DNA of 23,892 nucleotides. Origin: CBDAPI01 sp964565865 (lineage in GTDB: Bacteria; Acidobacteriota; UBA6911; RPQK01; CBDAPI01). This document shows positions 7,256 to 14,634 of the stretch, piece after piece. A program made the position numbers and the translations under genes. The DNA lies in NCBI GenBank assembly GCA_964565865.1, contig CAZMGM010000033.1:1-23892 (forward strand). The letters run 5' to 3'. Every line of letters begins with the position of its first letter. The first letter of the stretch is position 1. A model generated the notes under the pieces. That model made no database searches and was not told where the DNA came from. It saw nothing but the letters and a program-made list of their open reading frames with translations.

Positions 7256-9016
7256 TTATTCAACAATCAATCCCCCCTTACGCTTGGCCCGATAGATCAT
7301 ACGACTAACCTGTCGGCCTTTATCTGCGTATGGGCATTGGAAGAAAGCGCCTCTTCTGGAAGGCCATGCCTCGGGTATGATAGTTGCGTTGCCCCGTCCC
7401 GTGGCATAAAGATGTAAAAGAGCAGGTACTGCGCGAGTGTCAAACTTGGCGAACTGGTAATTCTTGCCGTAAGGAAAGAAAAACCCATCTCGAAACTTTC
7501 TCTCGAGGATATTGTCACCAACCTTTCGGGCCAAGGCCAGGAACTGACTGTCGTTAGTTATTCGATACATTTCTAGGGCAAAGTAAATGCTACTGGCGTT
7601 GGTAGAGCCCCAATCCATGTGGCTATATTCGATCTCGATCTCGGCTTGCTGGCGCATTCCTTCCAGGTTGACCTTGTGCGGTCCGGCAGTCGAGGGACCG
7701 ATTTCACCCAGGTCGTTGGCTCGAAAGATGGTCCGAAGCATATGCCAGATAAACTCGTCACCGCTGAGTCTGTAAGCCAAAGCGTAAGTCCACAGATACC
7801 TCTTATTTGCCGGTTTGCGCTCCAGAATGGTTCCTTTCTTGCCAAAATAGCCATCTCGCTGTAGCTCAAATCCGGTCAAATCTCTTCCGTCGGCCAGTAT
7901 GGGGGCAAATGTATTGTCTTCCGGCCGATAAGCGTATTTGGAGTATGCGACCAGATCGTCCACAGCCCAATGCCGAAACTCCTTTCCTTCCTCGCCCAGC
8001 ATCTCAGATATCTTCAGCCGCGCTGCTGCCGAAAGAAATGCTCGTAAGAAGGCATTTTCAGGATGCAGAACTTGGCCTTCCAGGACACCTTCTCCCAGCT
8101 CCGGTCCTAACTGCGCCTGGGCGCGGTCCTTCTTTATTTGACTGTATTGAATGCCACCTAGACCGGTCTTCGGATCGCGGGCTTCTACGTACCGATACGC
8201 CAGACGCTTGGCCCAAATCAGGGGCTCCTTTTCCCCGCTGAACTTGTGAAGCAGCGCCGCTGCATACATAAGATCAGTGCCGGTGGCGTCAAAGGTCAGG
8301 CCCTTGCCGACGAAGAAGATTGGACCGCCTTCGTATTCGTTGCCCCACAGCTTGCCCAGTTCACCGCCTTTGTATCCACTGTTCCAGAACTTGAACTTGC
8401 CCTCCGTAGAGTGATATTTGCCATGACGATCCATATCAAGGTTGGACCAGTTCAGGATATGGGCGTTCCAGAATGCCTCAATGAATCTCTTCGTGGCTGC
8501 CGGGTCGACCTCCCACATCAATTCATAGTACGGATAGTGGTTCTTGAGCTCGTGCTTGGGGCCTTCTCCGACCAGTCTGTCCCCACCGGCGTCGTACATC
8601 GCATGGCCGCCCCAACACAGTAGACCATTGTCATCGACAAGGTTGGCGAAGGCATAGCGGATTGCGGCAACAGCAGCATCATGATACTTCGGGTCACCGG
8701 TCAGTCGGGTCAGACCGTCAAAAACGCGGAAAAGGTTCTGCTGAGTGGCCAGGTTGGACATTATCCACTCCTGGCCTTGATACTTCCACTTCACCGGCTC
8801 GAGAGTGTCAGCATTAACGCCATCGACAAACAGGGGCGTGTGTTTGGGGCCATATACATCCCGGCCACACTCAAGAACTTTATCCGCGAATTCCCGTACC
8901 GCATTCAGGTAGCGGTCGTCGGCCTCAGCCCGGCATAATCCCGAACTCGCAAAGCAAACGACAGCAATGGACATCAAGAACACGCCAATTCTGATATTGG
9001 GACTTTTGGAACTCAT
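7256..9016 (-). CDS. Exported alpha/alpha-toroid-like protein, pectate-lyase/glycosidase-like, specificity unknown
   Basis: A 586-residue protein. It has a clear Sec signal peptide (hydrophobic GVFLMSIAVVCFASSGLC, likely cleavage near CRA-EA at about 30), so it acts outside the cytoplasm. The body is rich in helical repeats with aromatic residues and Gly-containing turns (LTGDPKYHDAAVAAIRYAF, YPYYELMWEVDPAATKRFIE, WSNLDMDRHGKYH, LAYRLSGDEFIWHMLR). This suggests a six-hairpin barrel like those of polysaccharide lyases and unsaturated-glycan hydrolases. Proteins of this general appearance are often labelled pectate lyase in PVC genomes; I cannot assign a CAZy family or catalytic residues. The ATG overlaps the upstream gene's stop by 4 bases (ATGA), so the two are co-translated. 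A role in polysaccharide breakdown is inferred. Confidence 0.6.
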   Translation of the reverse strand: MSSKSPNIRIGVFLMSIAVVCFASSGLCRAEADDRYLNAVREFADKVLECGRDVYGPKHTPLFVDGVNADTLEPVKWKYQGQEWIMSNLATQQNLFRVFDGLTRLTGDPKYHDAAVAAIRYAFANLVDDNGLLCWGGHAMYDAGGDRLVGEGPKHELKNHYPYYELMWEVDPAATKRFIEAFWNAHILNWSNLDMDRHGKYHSTEGKFKFWNSGYKGGELGKLWGNEYEGGPIFFVGKGLTFDATGTDLMYAAALLHKFSGEKEPLIWAKRLAYRYVEARDPKTGLGGIQYSQIKKDRAQAQLGPELGEGVLEGQVLHPENAFLRAFLSAAARLKISEMLGEEGKEFRHWAVDDLVAYSKYAYRPEDNTFAPILADGRDLTGFELQRDGYFGKKGTILERKPANKRYLWTYALAYRLSGDEFIWHMLRTIFRANDLGEIGPSTAGPHKVNLEGMRQQAEIEIEYSHMDWGSTNASSIYFALEMYRITNDSQFLALARKVGDNILERKFRDGFFFPYGKNYQFAKFDTRAVPALLHLYATGRGNATIIPEAWPSRRGAFFQCPYADKGRQVSRMIYRAKRKGGLIVE

Positions 9017-9825
9017 TTCAAACCTTGGGATAGGTTCCAGACTTGTTCGAGTCCCTCGCGGCTGATGCCCATTCGGCCACGGATCTCTGCTTTTTCTCCA
9101 ACGCCGAGTGACTCGCAGAGAACTGGTTTGAGGTGCATGCAGGCATTGGCTCGATTAATCCAGGTGCCGATGACCGGTTTGTTCCACATCTGAAATGCGT
9201 ATCTGTCCTTGACTTCGTTGGCAATCACCAGGACCGAGGCGTCGAGTTTCGCGTTGGGGTCTTGAATCCAGCCACCCGCACCATGGACATAGGTTCCCTT
9301 TCGGGCGACCCGGTCATGCCAGTATTCTCCGTCTTCTTTGCGATTCATCCTGCTACTCGGAAGAAACTCCTGATTGACCCAACTACCTCCTCCGTTGTTC
9401 GCGTTGAAGCAGAAGTCCAATACAGTTTTTTTCAATGGCTTGGTGGAAAGATTTTCCAGGGTCCAGGTGATCTCGACATAATATTCGCGTGGCAGTAGAG
9501 AAATCACGATTCGCCCGAAATTCTTAAATTCTATCCTTCCCAACCATGAACCTTCTGCTTGCTCCTTCCAGTCGACAGGGTTGGTATGGAAGTAGCGACT
9601 GTGAGGAAGATCTGTTACGAATTCCGGGAGCAGGGCTCTGAAAGAGGGAGCGTGCTGATTTGGCAAAGTGACGATGACATCGGCACTGGGTCGCGATGGG
9701 GACCAGAAGCTGATCTTTGCCACTTGTTCGTCTACTTGTTTTGCACTGTTCTGCGTCTGTTCTTCTGCGCCCATGCAGCTCGCGCAGATGAGAGTGGAAA
9801 TTGCTATATGGCCTAGTAGTATCAA
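9013..9825 (-). CDS. Exported beta-rich protein of unknown function, coupled to the toroid protein
   Basis: About 270 residues. The N-terminus has a hydrophobic export segment (ILLGHIAISTLICASCMG), possibly a lipoprotein signal although the residues before Cys fit the lipobox poorly. The rest is strand-rich (VDWKEQAEGSWLGRIEF, REYYVEITWTLENL) with a C-terminal ACMHLKPVL...GEKAEIRGRM segment, reminiscent of carbohydrate-processing beta-sandwich proteins. No family was recognised with certainty. The frame remains open to an ATG at 9867, but that extension is antisense tRNA sequence (AEREGFEP) and is not real protein history. I use the TTG at 9825; ATG 9774 would cut into the signal segment. The gene lies against an integration scar and may be truncated or have lost its native promoter. 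Its stop overlaps the next start (ATGA). Confidence 0.5.
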   Translation of the reverse strand: MILLGHIAISTLICASCMGAEEQTQNSAKQVDEQVAKISFWSPSRPSADVIVTLPNQHAPSFRALLPEFVTDLPHSRYFHTNPVDWKEQAEGSWLGRIEFKNFGRIVISLLPREYYVEITWTLENLSTKPLKKTVLDFCFNANNGGGSWVNQEFLPSSRMNRKEDGEYWHDRVARKGTYVHGAGGWIQDPNAKLDASVLVIANEVKDRYAFQMWNKPVIGTWINRANACMHLKPVLCESLGVGEKAEIRGRMGISREGLEQVWNLSQGLK

Positions 9826-9851
9826 GGGTTCGAATCCCTCCCTCTCCGCCA
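9825..9851 (+). repeat. Isolated 3' end of a serine-type tRNA gene: putative attachment-site scar (attR-like)
   Basis: The 27 bases read as tRNA positions 50-76: T-stem and T-loop (GGGTTCGAATCCC), acceptor strand CCTCTCC, discriminator G and encoded CCA. The acceptor strand and T-arm match those of bacterial tRNA-Ser genes beginning GGAGAGG. The upstream 60 bases contain no anticodon arm, D-arm or 5' acceptor strand. The expected first T-stem G is replaced by A at 9825 and no longer pairs with C. Identity therefore begins exactly at the 3' segment, as expected when an integrase recombines at a tRNA 3' end. Given the orientation, the intact tRNA and the inserted element should lie to the left. 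It is not a functional tRNA. Confidence 0.75.
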
Positions 9852-9880
9852 CATCAAATAGGAACATTTTTCACCACTTT

Positions 9881-11311
9881 TCACACCAGAGGAAACAACC
9901 AGGCTCCGGCAGCTGTTACGGAGAGTCCGACCACGCCCATCAACAGGCTCATGGGCGTCAGCATCCTGAGACCCTCGCGCTCGGTCATACCGCTCATCTG
10001 AGACACAACCCAAAAACCACTGTCATTCATCCACCAGATGGCCTTCGACCCGCACCCGATGGCCAACGCCAGGTAGAGGGTGTGAAACCCCATCTGGGTC
10101 GATTCCGCTATGCCTCCAAAAATGCCAGCGGCCGTAATCATAGCGACGGTGGAGGAACCCTGCGCTGTTCTGATTAGGCTCGTGAGGACGAAAGCCAGCG
10201 GCAGTACAGATACCTGGTAAACCGTCGAAAGCCGCTGAATCGAAGTGCCGATTCCAGTCTCCTGGAGGGCATTGCCGAAAGCCCCCCCTGCGGAAGTGAT
10301 CAGGATGATCACCCCGGCGCTACTCAGAGCGCTGCCAACCGCCTTCATCGTCTTCTCACTCGACCTGGAGCTCAAGAGCATGGCCAAGCCAACCGCGGCA
10401 CCCAGGATCAACGCTATGTTCTTGTCGCCCAGCGCCTGGATGAACCCCAAAGTCAGGCTCTGGAATGAGAAACCGCCCTCCGCAGCAGCCACTGGTAGGG
10501 CGTCGAGGGCCGTACCGATCGTGATCAGAAGGACGGGCAGGAGAATGGGACAGAGGGATAGCCACACGGGAGGCAGCTCTCTATTCTCTCGTTGGGAAAG
10601 GTCTTTCAGCTGACAAAGGGACTTCTTCGATTCTCGCAGAGGCAACCTCCAGCGCCGGTTCGCCCACCAGGCATACACGAAGCCGAATGTGGAGGTCACC
10701 AGGCCGACCGTGCACCCGCCCAGGATCATGAGGCCAATGTCCAGACCCAATGCGTTTGCCACGAAAAGTGGACCGGGGGTGGGGGGCACCAGAGAATGCG
10801 CCATCGTGGCACCGGCCACGATGGCGAGGACGTAGAAGAGATAGTTCCTCCCGGTCCGCATCCTCATGGCCTTGCCCAGCGGTATCATCAGGTAAAAGAC
10901 TGTGTCGAAAAACACGGGTATTCCAAGCAGAAAACCGCTTCCCAGGAAACCCAGGGGTGCCCGCTTTTCTCCGAAAAGTCTTAGAACGGACCGAACAATG
11001 CGATCCGCTGCTCCGCTCTTGAGCAGACAGCTCCCGATAATGGAGGCCATCGCGATAATGATTCCGATCTGCCCACAGGTTCTGCCAAAACCCGTCGCTA
11101 CCCTCTCTCCGACTGTGCGTGCAGACCATTGCCCCGCAGCGGTTGCATCCATGCCCCTCTCCAGGGCCACCTGTTCGAGAACGGCTGAGGAGGTCAAAGC
11201 ACTCACCGCCAGAGCGCCCAGTAGCAAGGCCAGAAAGGCGTGCAGCCGAAAGAGCAGCACTCCGCCGACAACCACCAGCATTCCTGTCAGCAAAATCCAG
11301 ACGGGGTTCAC
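9881..11311 (-). CDS. Gluconate:H+ symporter, GntP family
   Basis: An inner-membrane permease of the GntP family (gluconate and related sugar acids, proton-coupled). The 476-residue length is only slightly above the usual value of about 440-450, and the protein is hydrophobic throughout with about 12 transmembrane segments. Family signatures include GSGFLLGIPVFFDTVFYLM around 125 and MAHSLVPPTPGPLFVANALG around 170, the conserved substrate/ion loops, plus a matching C-terminal half (GSSTVAMITAAGIFGG). The start is a GTG at 11311 with no strong Shine-Dalgarno; ATG 11281 is an alternative. The stop lies 30 bases to the right of the tRNA scar, so this is probably the first gene of the original chromosome. 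Exact substrate is uncertain; a sugar-acid role would match the GMC/subunit-3 pair nearby. Confidence 0.88.
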   Translation of the reverse strand: MNPVWILLTGMLVVVGGVLLFRLHAFLALLLGALAVSALTSSAVLEQVALERGMDATAAGQWSARTVGERVATGFGRTCGQIGIIIAMASIIGSCLLKSGAADRIVRSVLRLFGEKRAPLGFLGSGFLLGIPVFFDTVFYLMIPLGKAMRMRTGRNYLFYVLAIVAGATMAHSLVPPTPGPLFVANALGLDIGLMILGGCTVGLVTSTFGFVYAWWANRRWRLPLRESKKSLCQLKDLSQRENRELPPVWLSLCPILLPVLLITIGTALDALPVAAAEGGFSFQSLTLGFIQALGDKNIALILGAAVGLAMLLSSRSSEKTMKAVGSALSSAGVIILITSAGGAFGNALQETGIGTSIQRLSTVYQVSVLPLAFVLTSLIRTAQGSSTVAMITAAGIFGGIAESTQMGFHTLYLALAIGCGSKAIWWMNDSGFWVVSQMSGMTEREGLRMLTPMSLLMGVVGLSVTAAGAWLFPLV

Positions 11312-11820
11312 AGCAAGCTAATCTTGCGTTTCGAGAAGGAAAAGTCAATGCATGCTGGCGTGGGTCCCGTTCCTGGTTACCGGCTGAGGGTGAAAACTAA
11401 AGGTCAAAAGCTCGTGGAATGTCGAATGTCTAATATGTAGGAGGTTCCCAGGGCGACGTCAGGGGTCGCTCAATATCAGTGCTGGAGAACAACTGGCAAC
11501 CGTTGCGGTCCTATTCCTCGGCTTCCATCGGAATTGCTGTTTTTCAGGGTCAAACTGTTGAAGACACCGGCATAGCAAGCCCAGAAGTCTAGTAGCCCGT
11601 ATCTCAGACTCCGGTTGATACAGTTAAACATTTTTCATCTGGTACTTTAGCTGCCGTCTAAGCCTGCGGGGACAGTCCATCTCATCATGATAAGGTTTGC
11701 GCCCTCTAGCTTTGTTGCTTGTCGTCTCCGATGAACCCCGGATCAGTTTACTCCTTGTGCCTTGGCAAGAAATGTAGTTCCCTGACGCGGGACTTTCACC
11801 ATGGACTGCTAGAACCCACG
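11312..11820. other. 509-base intergenic stretch, no gene recognised
   Basis: No ORF with credible protein character, no tRNA and no clear promoter was seen. The right end contains a copy of the dispersed repeat (11789-11812), overlapped by an imperfect hairpin (AGTTCCC, loop TGACGC, GGGACT). A partial repeat-like AGTAGCCCGT occurs at about 11591-11600. Confidence 0.5.
11789..11812 (-). repeat. Dispersed intergenic repeat, copy B
   Basis: On the minus strand it begins CTAGCAGTCCATGGTGAAAG, followed by TCCC. It starts 8 bases after the TAG of the ureohydrolase gene (11821-11823). It shares about 18 of 22 positions with the copy at 16522 and also resembles the copies at 13867 and 19106. Confidence 0.5.
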
Positions 11821-12861
11821 CTACTGCGAAGCCAGGGCCGAGCAGGAGAGTCTGTAGAGCAGCCGGGCCCCGATGTAGGCGTCCGACAAATCCACACCCG
11901 GAGTGACTTCGCTGAGATCGAACGCTACAATTCTCCGTCCGCTGGCGACAACCTCATCAATCAGAAAAAGGGCTTCCTCGAACATCAACCCACCGGGGGC
12001 CGGCGTCCCGCTGCTTGGGCACAGAGACACATCCAGACCATCCATGTCGAAACTAACGTAAACATGCTCAGGCAGGTGCGCGACAATTTCCCGGCAGAGA
12101 TTACCCCAAGATGCGCCCCGAAAACGGCGACGCCACAAGCGCCGGCCCGCCACCAGGTGAATGCGTTCCCCGTTTTTCGAGGCTGTTTCCACTTCCTCAC
12201 TACTGTAGTCACGGATGCCGACCTGGACGAGCTTTCGCACCCCCCGACACTGCAAAGCATTGAACATGATCGAGGCATGGGAAAAGGGGAATTCCTGGTA
12301 GCTTTCTCTCAAATCTGAGTGCGCATCGATCTGGAGAATTCCAAACTCGCAACTCTGATCAGAAAGCGCCTGAATTAATCCCAGGGCACAGCTGTGATCG
12401 CCTCCCAGAACGGCTGGCAGCTTTCCCTGTTGAAGAAGTCCCTCCGAGCTGTCCTTGACCCAGCCCACCATTTCAGCGCACCCTCGATTGATTTCCTTCC
12501 TGGCCTGCTCCACTTCCCTAGCCAGATTTACTCCAGCACTTTCCCCAATCACATTTTCGGCTAGGCTGCGAAGGCGGCCGCCTTCTTTCTTGAGGTCTTC
12601 GGGAAGCGGGAGCATGGCGATCCCCTTTTCCCAGATGCCTGAATAAAGATCGTCATAGAGATCGACGTGCAAGGATGCCGCCAGCACCGCTTCTGGGGCC
12701 TCGGCGGTTCCGGTCCGGAAGGTGACCGTCACCTCCCAGGGAACAGGAATAATGACGAGATCAGAACCTGCGCGATCGAAAGGAAGACCCCAGAGGGTTT
12801 TGTGTTTGGTGCTACGGCAAGTTTCGAAGCCGAACCTATCATCGTGGTCTAGCGGGTCCAT
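11821..12861 (-). CDS. Ureohydrolase: arginase/agmatinase/formimidoylglutamase family
   Basis: A binuclear-manganese enzyme hydrolysing a guanidino substrate (arginine, agmatine, guanidinobutyrate or formimidoylglutamate) to urea or formamide. It has 346 residues, slightly longer than the usual 290-320 because of an N-terminal extension. All metal-ligand motifs are present: GGDHS at 153-157 (H156), DAHSD at 179-183 (D179, H181, D183), and SFDMDGLD at 270-277 (D272, D274), followed by the family SGTPAPGGL. The substrate cannot be decided from these motifs. No polyamine or urease genes lie nearby, and the neighbours (GntP permease, sterol-desaturase-family protein) do not indicate a pathway. 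The start is ATG at 12861 with only a weak ribosome-binding signal. Confidence 0.88.
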   Translation of the reverse strand: MDPLDHDDRFGFETCRSTKHKTLWGLPFDRAGSDLVIIPVPWEVTVTFRTGTAEAPEAVLAASLHVDLYDDLYSGIWEKGIAMLPLPEDLKKEGGRLRSLAENVIGESAGVNLAREVEQARKEINRGCAEMVGWVKDSSEGLLQQGKLPAVLGGDHSCALGLIQALSDQSCEFGILQIDAHSDLRESYQEFPFSHASIMFNALQCRGVRKLVQVGIRDYSSEEVETASKNGERIHLVAGRRLWRRRFRGASWGNLCREIVAHLPEHVYVSFDMDGLDVSLCPSSGTPAPGGLMFEEALFLIDEVVASGRRIVAFDLSEVTPGVDLSDAYIGARLLYRLSCSALASQ

Positions 12862-12974
12862 ATTCCAGGTTCCATGCTCTATGCCTTGGCTTGTTCTACC
12901 TTGTTGCTTTCGTGGAGGCTATCAGAGCGATTTCGTGTGCACCCGGTAACCTGTTGGGCTATTGGTCGCCTGGG

Positions 12975-13799
12975 CTATTGTTTTTGGAGCCTTTTGCCTT
13001 TGCTAGAAAATGGGAGAAGCAGCAGGCCATTCAGAGAGAGGTCCCCTCCTGTTTCCAGCAACCCCACCCGGACCGTCGAGCCCGACGTCGGGGCGAGAAA
13101 GCTCAAGAGCAACCGATCCCAGAAGGAAAAAATAGTCCCAAAGTTTCGATTCTGCTCCTCCTTGTTGACCGAATGGTGAATCAGATGAAGCGCCGGAGTG
13201 ACAAGAACAAGCGACAGGACATGACTCACTACACCAGGCAGGCGAAGATCACTGTGGACCAGCAGGTTGAAAAAACCAAAAATCACTTCAAAGAGGATCA
13301 GTCCCAGGACTGGAAGTCCAAGGGTAAATACCACCACTAGCCTGATCCCCAGGGAAATCAGAAGTTCTACTAGATGGAAACGAACCGCGGTCGATGCGTC
13401 GAAATGATGGTCTGAGTGATGAACAGCGTGAAATCTCCACAGTAGAGGCCAGACATGGTTGACACGGTGCCAGACATAGGCGACCAGATCGAGGACGAAT
13501 ACGGTGAATAGAACTTGGATGTAGTAGGACAATCCCAGAAGGTCAAAAGCGCCTTGTCTCGCCTCCCGGACGGAAATAGCTACGGCTGAAACACATGCCC
13601 CACAAAGGATAGACAGCAGCACCAGATTGATGAGTGCCAGTGGGACGTTTACCTTCCAGTTGCTCAGTAAATCCCGAATCGCCAGCCGATTGGGTAGGAG
13701 GATCTGCAGGGAAACTACGAGCACTGCAGATATGAGAAAACCGATTCCTTTGTAGAACTCGAAGTCCTCATGGAACAAAGCATCGAACTCGGGACTCAT
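12975..13799 (-). CDS. Sterol desaturase / fatty acid hydroxylase family membrane protein
   Basis: An integral membrane di-iron oxygenase-type protein, 274 residues with about five or six hydrophobic segments. The three histidine clusters of the superfamily are present: H111-x3-H115 (HRVNH), H124-x2-HH128 followed by HH at 131-132 (HAVHHSDHH), and H205-x2-HH209 (HLIHHS). H182 in the LVHSDLRLP loop is the usual additional ligand. Bacterial members modify lipids such as sterols, hopanoids, carotenoids or alkylglycerols; the sequence does not fix the substrate. The start is ATG at 13799 with AGGAAAG upstream. It stands between the ureohydrolase and the GMC operon on the same strand, with gaps of about 110 bases. 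Confidence 0.88.
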   Translation of the reverse strand: MSPEFDALFHEDFEFYKGIGFLISAVLVVSLQILLPNRLAIRDLLSNWKVNVPLALINLVLLSILCGACVSAVAISVREARQGAFDLLGLSYYIQVLFTVFVLDLVAYVWHRVNHVWPLLWRFHAVHHSDHHFDASTAVRFHLVELLISLGIRLVVVFTLGLPVLGLILFEVIFGFFNLLVHSDLRLPGVVSHVLSLVLVTPALHLIHHSVNKEEQNRNFGTIFSFWDRLLLSFLAPTSGSTVRVGLLETGGDLSLNGLLLLPFSSKGKRLQKQ

Positions 13800-13866
13800 G
13801 AATCAAGCTTTCCTTTCCCTGTTGGCTTACCTTGCCGGCATCCCATTGAGTGGCACTGGCGATCCG

Positions 13867-13889
13867 GTAGCCCGTCGCAACAATCCCAC
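13867..13889 (+). repeat. Dispersed intergenic repeat, copy D
   Basis: It reads GTAGCCCGTCGCAACAATCC, then CAC, starting one base in. It matches the copy at 16525 at about 19 of 23 positions. It lies between the sterol-desaturase gene start and the end of the small-subunit gene, in the orientation opposite to those genes. The second hairpin arm of the 16522 copy is not conserved here. Confidence 0.45.
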
Positions 13890-13911
13890 AGTCGTGCCTT
13901 AGGCCAGGCGG

Positions 13912-14634
13912 CTAGATCTTGAAGGGGCTTCGCTCAAGAGCATAGTCGATGGCTTCTTGAGGCACCCGGTAGCGTTCCCAGTAGGCGTTGCCCTGGTAGT
14001 CGATATCCTTAATTCCTATAGGACTCGTGTAGAAAGCATCAATTGTCAGGCGGCGGACCCAGACAAAGAACCGGCCGCCCGGACCCAGACTCGACGGCGG
14101 CCCCCCCGTGTAACTAAGGCAACCCTGGTTGCGCGGTGCCACATGAACATTTGCGTTTCGGGCCTCTCGTTCTTTTCTTTCTTGTTCTCGTGTCTCCTCG
14201 GCCAGCGCCAACAACACCCGGTGCTGTGCTGCCAAGGGAGAGGCGACAAAAGAGTCCCCTGGGTTTTTTTTCATGGTTCGATCGAGCCACAGAATCCCAC
14301 CCGTGTATATGCTAGCTAGCTCGTGATTCTGGCTACAAAGCAGGTCAAAGAACTCGGGTGCACCGGCCTCCACAGCACTGCCCGAGGTCCCGTCGGCCGG
14401 GATAATCAACTCGGCCAGTCGGCTTACCGTTTGAAATTCATGATCGCTGAAGAACTTTGGCTGGTAGGATCCATTCTGTCCGCCTTCTTCCTGTGCAAGA
14501 GAATGTATGAAACGTCCTGCTTCGAGGGTTATGCCTCCGGACCCGACTCCAGTAAGAGCCAGCGCAATCGAACGCAGTATCTGGCGGCGGGTAACGTTCC
14601 CAGAATAAGGCCTCTCCGTCTCCGCCTCAGACAT
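13912..14634 (-). CDS. Gluconate 2-dehydrogenase subunit 3 family protein, Tat-exported
   Basis: The small partner of periplasmic GMC-type flavoprotein dehydrogenases; it typically carries the Tat signal that exports both subunits. It has 240 residues. A twin-arginine signal is near the start (VTRRQILRSIALALTGVGSG, about 14-33). The family signature around 61-99 is clear: FFSDHEFQTVSRLAELIIP followed by ADGTSGSAVEAGAPEFFDLL. The ATG at 14634 has a strong GAGGAGAGGGA ribosome site and overlaps the end of the GMC gene by 8 bases, so the two are translationally coupled. Substrate follows the large subunit and need not be gluconate. No cytochrome subunit gene is adjacent. Confidence 0.88.
   Translation of the reverse strand: MSEAETERPYSGNVTRRQILRSIALALTGVGSGGITLEAGRFIHSLAQEEGGQNGSYQPKFFSDHEFQTVSRLAELIIPADGTSGSAVEAGAPEFFDLLCSQNHELASIYTGGILWLDRTMKKNPGDSFVASPLAAQHRVLLALAEETREQERKEREARNANVHVAPRNQGCLSYTGGPPSSLGPGGRFFVWVRRLTIDAFYTSPIGIKDIDYQGNAYWERYRVPQEAIDYALERSPFKI

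Noticed and set aside
9801..9851. A complete tRNA gene
   Set aside because: Only the T-arm and 3' acceptor strand are present; no anticodon arm, D-arm or 5' strand can be found upstream.
9822..10013. Minus-strand frame with a WRRGRDSNP ending
   Set aside because: This is the well-known artefact of translating the complement of a tRNA T-arm/acceptor; it also lies over the end of the GntP gene.
11719..12318. 199-codon plus-strand frame
   Set aside because: It is antisense to the ureohydrolase gene, whose metal-binding motifs are complete; the plus-strand peptide shows no family features.
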